Shown: piece after piece, positions 5,142-6,328 of the stretch | How positions within the stretch are numbered: the stretch's first letter is position 1 | Layout of the letters: the number at the start of each line of letters is the position of its first letter | NCBI GenBank assembly: GCA_022824605.1 | Contig: JAJDZO010000102.1 | Coordinates: 1-6,328 of the forward strand | Direction of reading: 5' to 3' | Origin: Acidimicrobiia bacterium | Lineage (GTDB): Bacteria; Actinomycetota; Acidimicrobiia; Acidimicrobiales; Aldehydirespiratoraceae | Length of the DNA stretch: 6,328 nucleotides | The notes under the pieces: model-generated | What the model was told of the DNA's origin: nothing | The model's input: only the letters and a program-made list of their open reading frames with translations | Database searches by the model: none | Position numbers and translations under genes: made by a program

Positions 5142-5147
5142 ACCGTA
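5142..5147 (-). promoter_or_regulatory. Candidate leaderless -10 element (TACGGT) of the crotonase gene
   Basis: On the minus strand TACGGT is followed by GCCCCC and the ATG at 5135. It lies in the same CGCTACGGTGC 11-mer as at mutM. The 15-bp repeat array begins 9 bases upstream, where the -35 and activator region would be. Confidence 0.6.
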
Positions 5148-5156
5148 GCGCAGGCA

Positions 5157-5201
5157 GCCGAACCGCCGACCTCCGAATCGTCTACCTCCGAATCGTCGAC
5201 C
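5157..5201 (-). repeat. Three 15-bp tandem repeats in the divergent promoter region
   Basis: Read on the minus strand the units are GGTCGACGATTCGGA, GGTAGACGATTCGGA and GGTCGGCGGTTCGGC. The first two differ at 1 of 15 positions, and the third differs from the first at 3. They fill the space between the crotonase -10 and the nfuA promoter, so they could be a set of operator sites spaced about 1.5 helical turns apart. Confidence 0.85.
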
Positions 5202-5228
5202 GCCCGCAGGATGGGCACACCTCGTCGC

Positions 5229-5234
5229 TAGGAT
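5229..5234 (+). promoter_or_regulatory. Candidate leaderless -10 element (TAGGAT) of nfuA
   Basis: TAGGAT is followed by CGCACCC and the ATG at 5242. There is no Shine-Dalgarno sequence ahead of the ATG and no clear -35 at 17 bases. Confidence 0.6.
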
Positions 5235-5241
5235 CGCACCC

Positions 5242-5895
5242 ATGACCGACACCGCCACCGCGACCGCCACCATCGACGAGTCGCGCTCAGGCGAGATCCT
5301 GATAGTCACCGACGCGGCCCGCACGGCCGTGCTCGACATCCGCGACCGTGAGGACGACGCCGACACACTGGGTCTGAGAGTGGAGGTGACCGGCACGGCG
5401 GGAATCGACTACACCTACGACCTGGCGCTCGATCCCATCTCCGACGCCGCCGACGACGATCACCTCCACACCGCGGGCGGCTTGACGGTGATGGTGCCCG
5501 ACGCCAGCGTGGACCGGCTGCGGGGCTCGACCCTGGACGTGCCGTCGATGCCCGGCCAGGGCGGGCTCGTGATCCGCAACCCGAACCGCCCCAACCCGCT
5601 GGGCGCCATGGGTCGCCTGGAGCTGACCGGCGGGATCGCCGAGAAGGTGCAGCAGCTCCTGGAAGCGAGCATCAACCCGGCGCTGGATTCGCACGGGGGC
5701 TACGCCAGCCTGGTGGAGGTCCGCGACGACGACACGGTGGTGATCACGATGGGCGGCGGCTGCCAGGGGTGTGCCATGAGCCAGGCCACGCTGTCCGACG
5801 GCATCAAGCGGGCCATCACCGAGGCGATCCCCGAGGTGACCGAAGTGATCGACGTCACCGACCACACGGCCGGCGAGAACCCCTACTTCAGCTAG
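5242..5895 (+). CDS. nfuA: NfuA-type Fe-S cluster carrier protein
   Basis: A cytoplasmic carrier that holds a 4Fe-4S cluster at a dimer interface and delivers it to client enzymes. The 217 residues show the NfuA two-domain layout. Residues about 20-110 form a degenerate A-type (HesB/IscA-like) domain (GLRVEVTGTAGIDYTYDLAL, then LTVMVPDASVDRLRGSTLDV) in which the usual cysteines are absent. Residues about 130-217 form the Nfu domain, with INPALDSHGGYASLVEV, then GGGCQGCAMSQATL (C174, C177, the cluster-binding CxxC) and the tail TDHTAGENPYF, much like the end of E. coli NfuA. The missing N-terminal cysteines are normal for NfuA, whose first domain is a targeting module. The acidic, threonine-rich N-terminus is probably disordered. 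It is divergent from the crotonase gene and convergent with dxs, with 13 bases between stops. Likely clients could include IspG and IspH of the MEP pathway, as inference. Confidence 0.93.
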   Translation: MTDTATATATIDESRSGEILIVTDAARTAVLDIRDREDDADTLGLRVEVTGTAGIDYTYDLALDPISDAADDDHLHTAGGLTVMVPDASVDRLRGSTLDVPSMPGQGGLVIRNPNRPNPLGAMGRLELTGGIAEKVQQLLEASINPALDSHGGYASLVEVRDDDTVVITMGGGCQGCAMSQATLSDGIKRAITEAIPEVTEVIDVTDHTAGENPYFS

Positions 5896-5908
5896 CAGAC
5901 TCTGCCGG

Positions 5909-6328
5909 TTAGCGGAGTTCCTTTTTGACGGTGGCCGCGATCCCGGTGGCGTCGAGGCCCAGGTCGGCCAGGATGGTGTCGGGTTTGCCGTGCGGCAGGT
6001 AGTCGAGCGGCACGCCCAACACGCGGACCCTGGGAGCATCCTGACCGGCGGCCTCGGCTCGATCCAGTAGAGCGTCACGCACCGCCGTGCCTGCGCCCCC
6101 GGCGCGCAGACCGTCCTCGACGGTGACCACCAGGTCACAGGTGGCCGCGTCGGCGAGCATCTGTTCGCACAACGGGCTCACCGCCCGGGGATCCCACACC
6201 GTGGCGTCGGTGCCGTCGTGGGCCAGCAGCTCGGCGGCCTGCTCGCATGCCTCCAGCATCTTGCCGACGCCGATGAGGCAGAGCCTGCCGTCACCGCTGC
6301 GCACCTGGCGAGCATGAAGCCCCGATCC
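5909..6328 (-). CDS. dxs: 1-deoxy-D-xylulose-5-phosphate synthase, C-terminal part (runs off window)
   Basis: The first MEP-pathway enzyme, condensing pyruvate and glyceraldehyde 3-phosphate with thiamine diphosphate. The 139 visible residues are the C-terminal transketolase-like domain of this roughly 630-residue protein; the catalytic domains lie beyond the right edge. Matching segments are LCLIGVGKMLEACEQAAELL, ATVWDPRAVSPL (family: VVDPRFVKPLD), VVTVEDGLRAGGAGTAVRDAL (family: EDGxxxGGxGSAV) and VPLDYLPHGKPDTILADLGL followed by DATGIA. The frame stays open to the edge, so the GTG at 6302-6304 is internal and not the start. Other transketolase-C proteins (pyruvate dehydrogenase E1 beta, branched-chain E1) share the fold, but the PHGKPDTILADLGLDATGI tail favours Dxs. 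Its 3' end nearly meets nfuA, so the two transcripts may overlap. Confidence 0.9.
   Translation of the reverse strand, partial: GSGLHARQVRSGDGRLCLIGVGKMLEACEQAAELLAHDGTDATVWDPRAVSPLCEQMLADAATCDLVVTVEDGLRAGGAGTAVRDALLDRAEAAGQDAPRVRVLGVPLDYLPHGKPDTILADLGLDATGIAATVKKELR

Noticed and set aside
5157..5201. CRISPR-like array
   Set aside because: Units are 15 bp with no spacers, only three copies and no cas genes.
5136..5396. N-terminal extension of the crotonase with GGRRF repeats
   Set aside because: The extension comes from the 15-bp DNA repeats and antisense nfuA codons; family members begin near ATG 5135, where a -10 element also fits.
5287..6138. 283-codon minus-strand open frame across nfuA and dxs
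   Set aside because: Antisense to nfuA and out of frame with dxs, whose protein motifs are unmistakable.

Overview
The window looks like chromosomal DNA of a GC-rich actinobacterium. Three things point that way. The ferrochelatase has the cysteine pattern of actinobacterial [2Fe-2S] enzymes. The reading frames are GC-rich with GTG starts in use. Most gene starts lack a Shine-Dalgarno sequence and instead carry a TANNNT -10 element 6-7 bases upstream, which is the signature of leaderless transcripts. A lineage near the Acidimicrobiia is possible, but nothing here proves it.

Positions 1-1072 (minus strand) hold a two-gene accessory module with a 4-base stop/start overlap: a 130-residue protein I cannot name, then a protein running off the left edge whose segments resemble the N-terminal part of ImmA/IrrE-type metallopeptidase proteins. 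Positions 1073-1627 hold no intact gene. They carry the C-terminal remnant of an IS21-family IstB helper ATPase (minus), an AT-rich stretch, and the C-terminal remnant of a clan AA (retropepsin-like) aspartic protease (plus). This looks like the scarred edge of an integration site between accessory DNA on the left and housekeeping genes on the right.

Positions 1628-5135 are a run of minus-strand genes. In order of transcription they are a crotonase-family protein, ferrochelatase (hemH/cpfC), a small unrecognised protein, formamidopyrimidine-DNA glycosylase (mutM/fpg; true start most likely GTG at 2903) and a VOC-family dioxygenase-fold protein. At 5136-5241 a compact divergent promoter region separates the crotonase gene from nfuA and contains three 15-bp tandem repeats. 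nfuA (plus, Fe-S cluster carrier) converges on the C-terminal part of dxs (minus, first enzyme of the MEP isoprenoid pathway), which runs off the right edge.

Functionally, the right half brings together iron and cofactor chemistry: iron insertion into (copro)porphyrin by an enzyme that probably carries an Fe-S cluster itself, Fe-S delivery by NfuA, and entry into the MEP pathway, whose late enzymes IspG and IspH need 4Fe-4S clusters. The most notable non-coding observations are the shared leaderless start architecture, the 15-bp repeat array, a perfect DnaA-box sequence in the hemH-downstream intergenic region with a second variant at the hemH start, and the remnants at the island edge.
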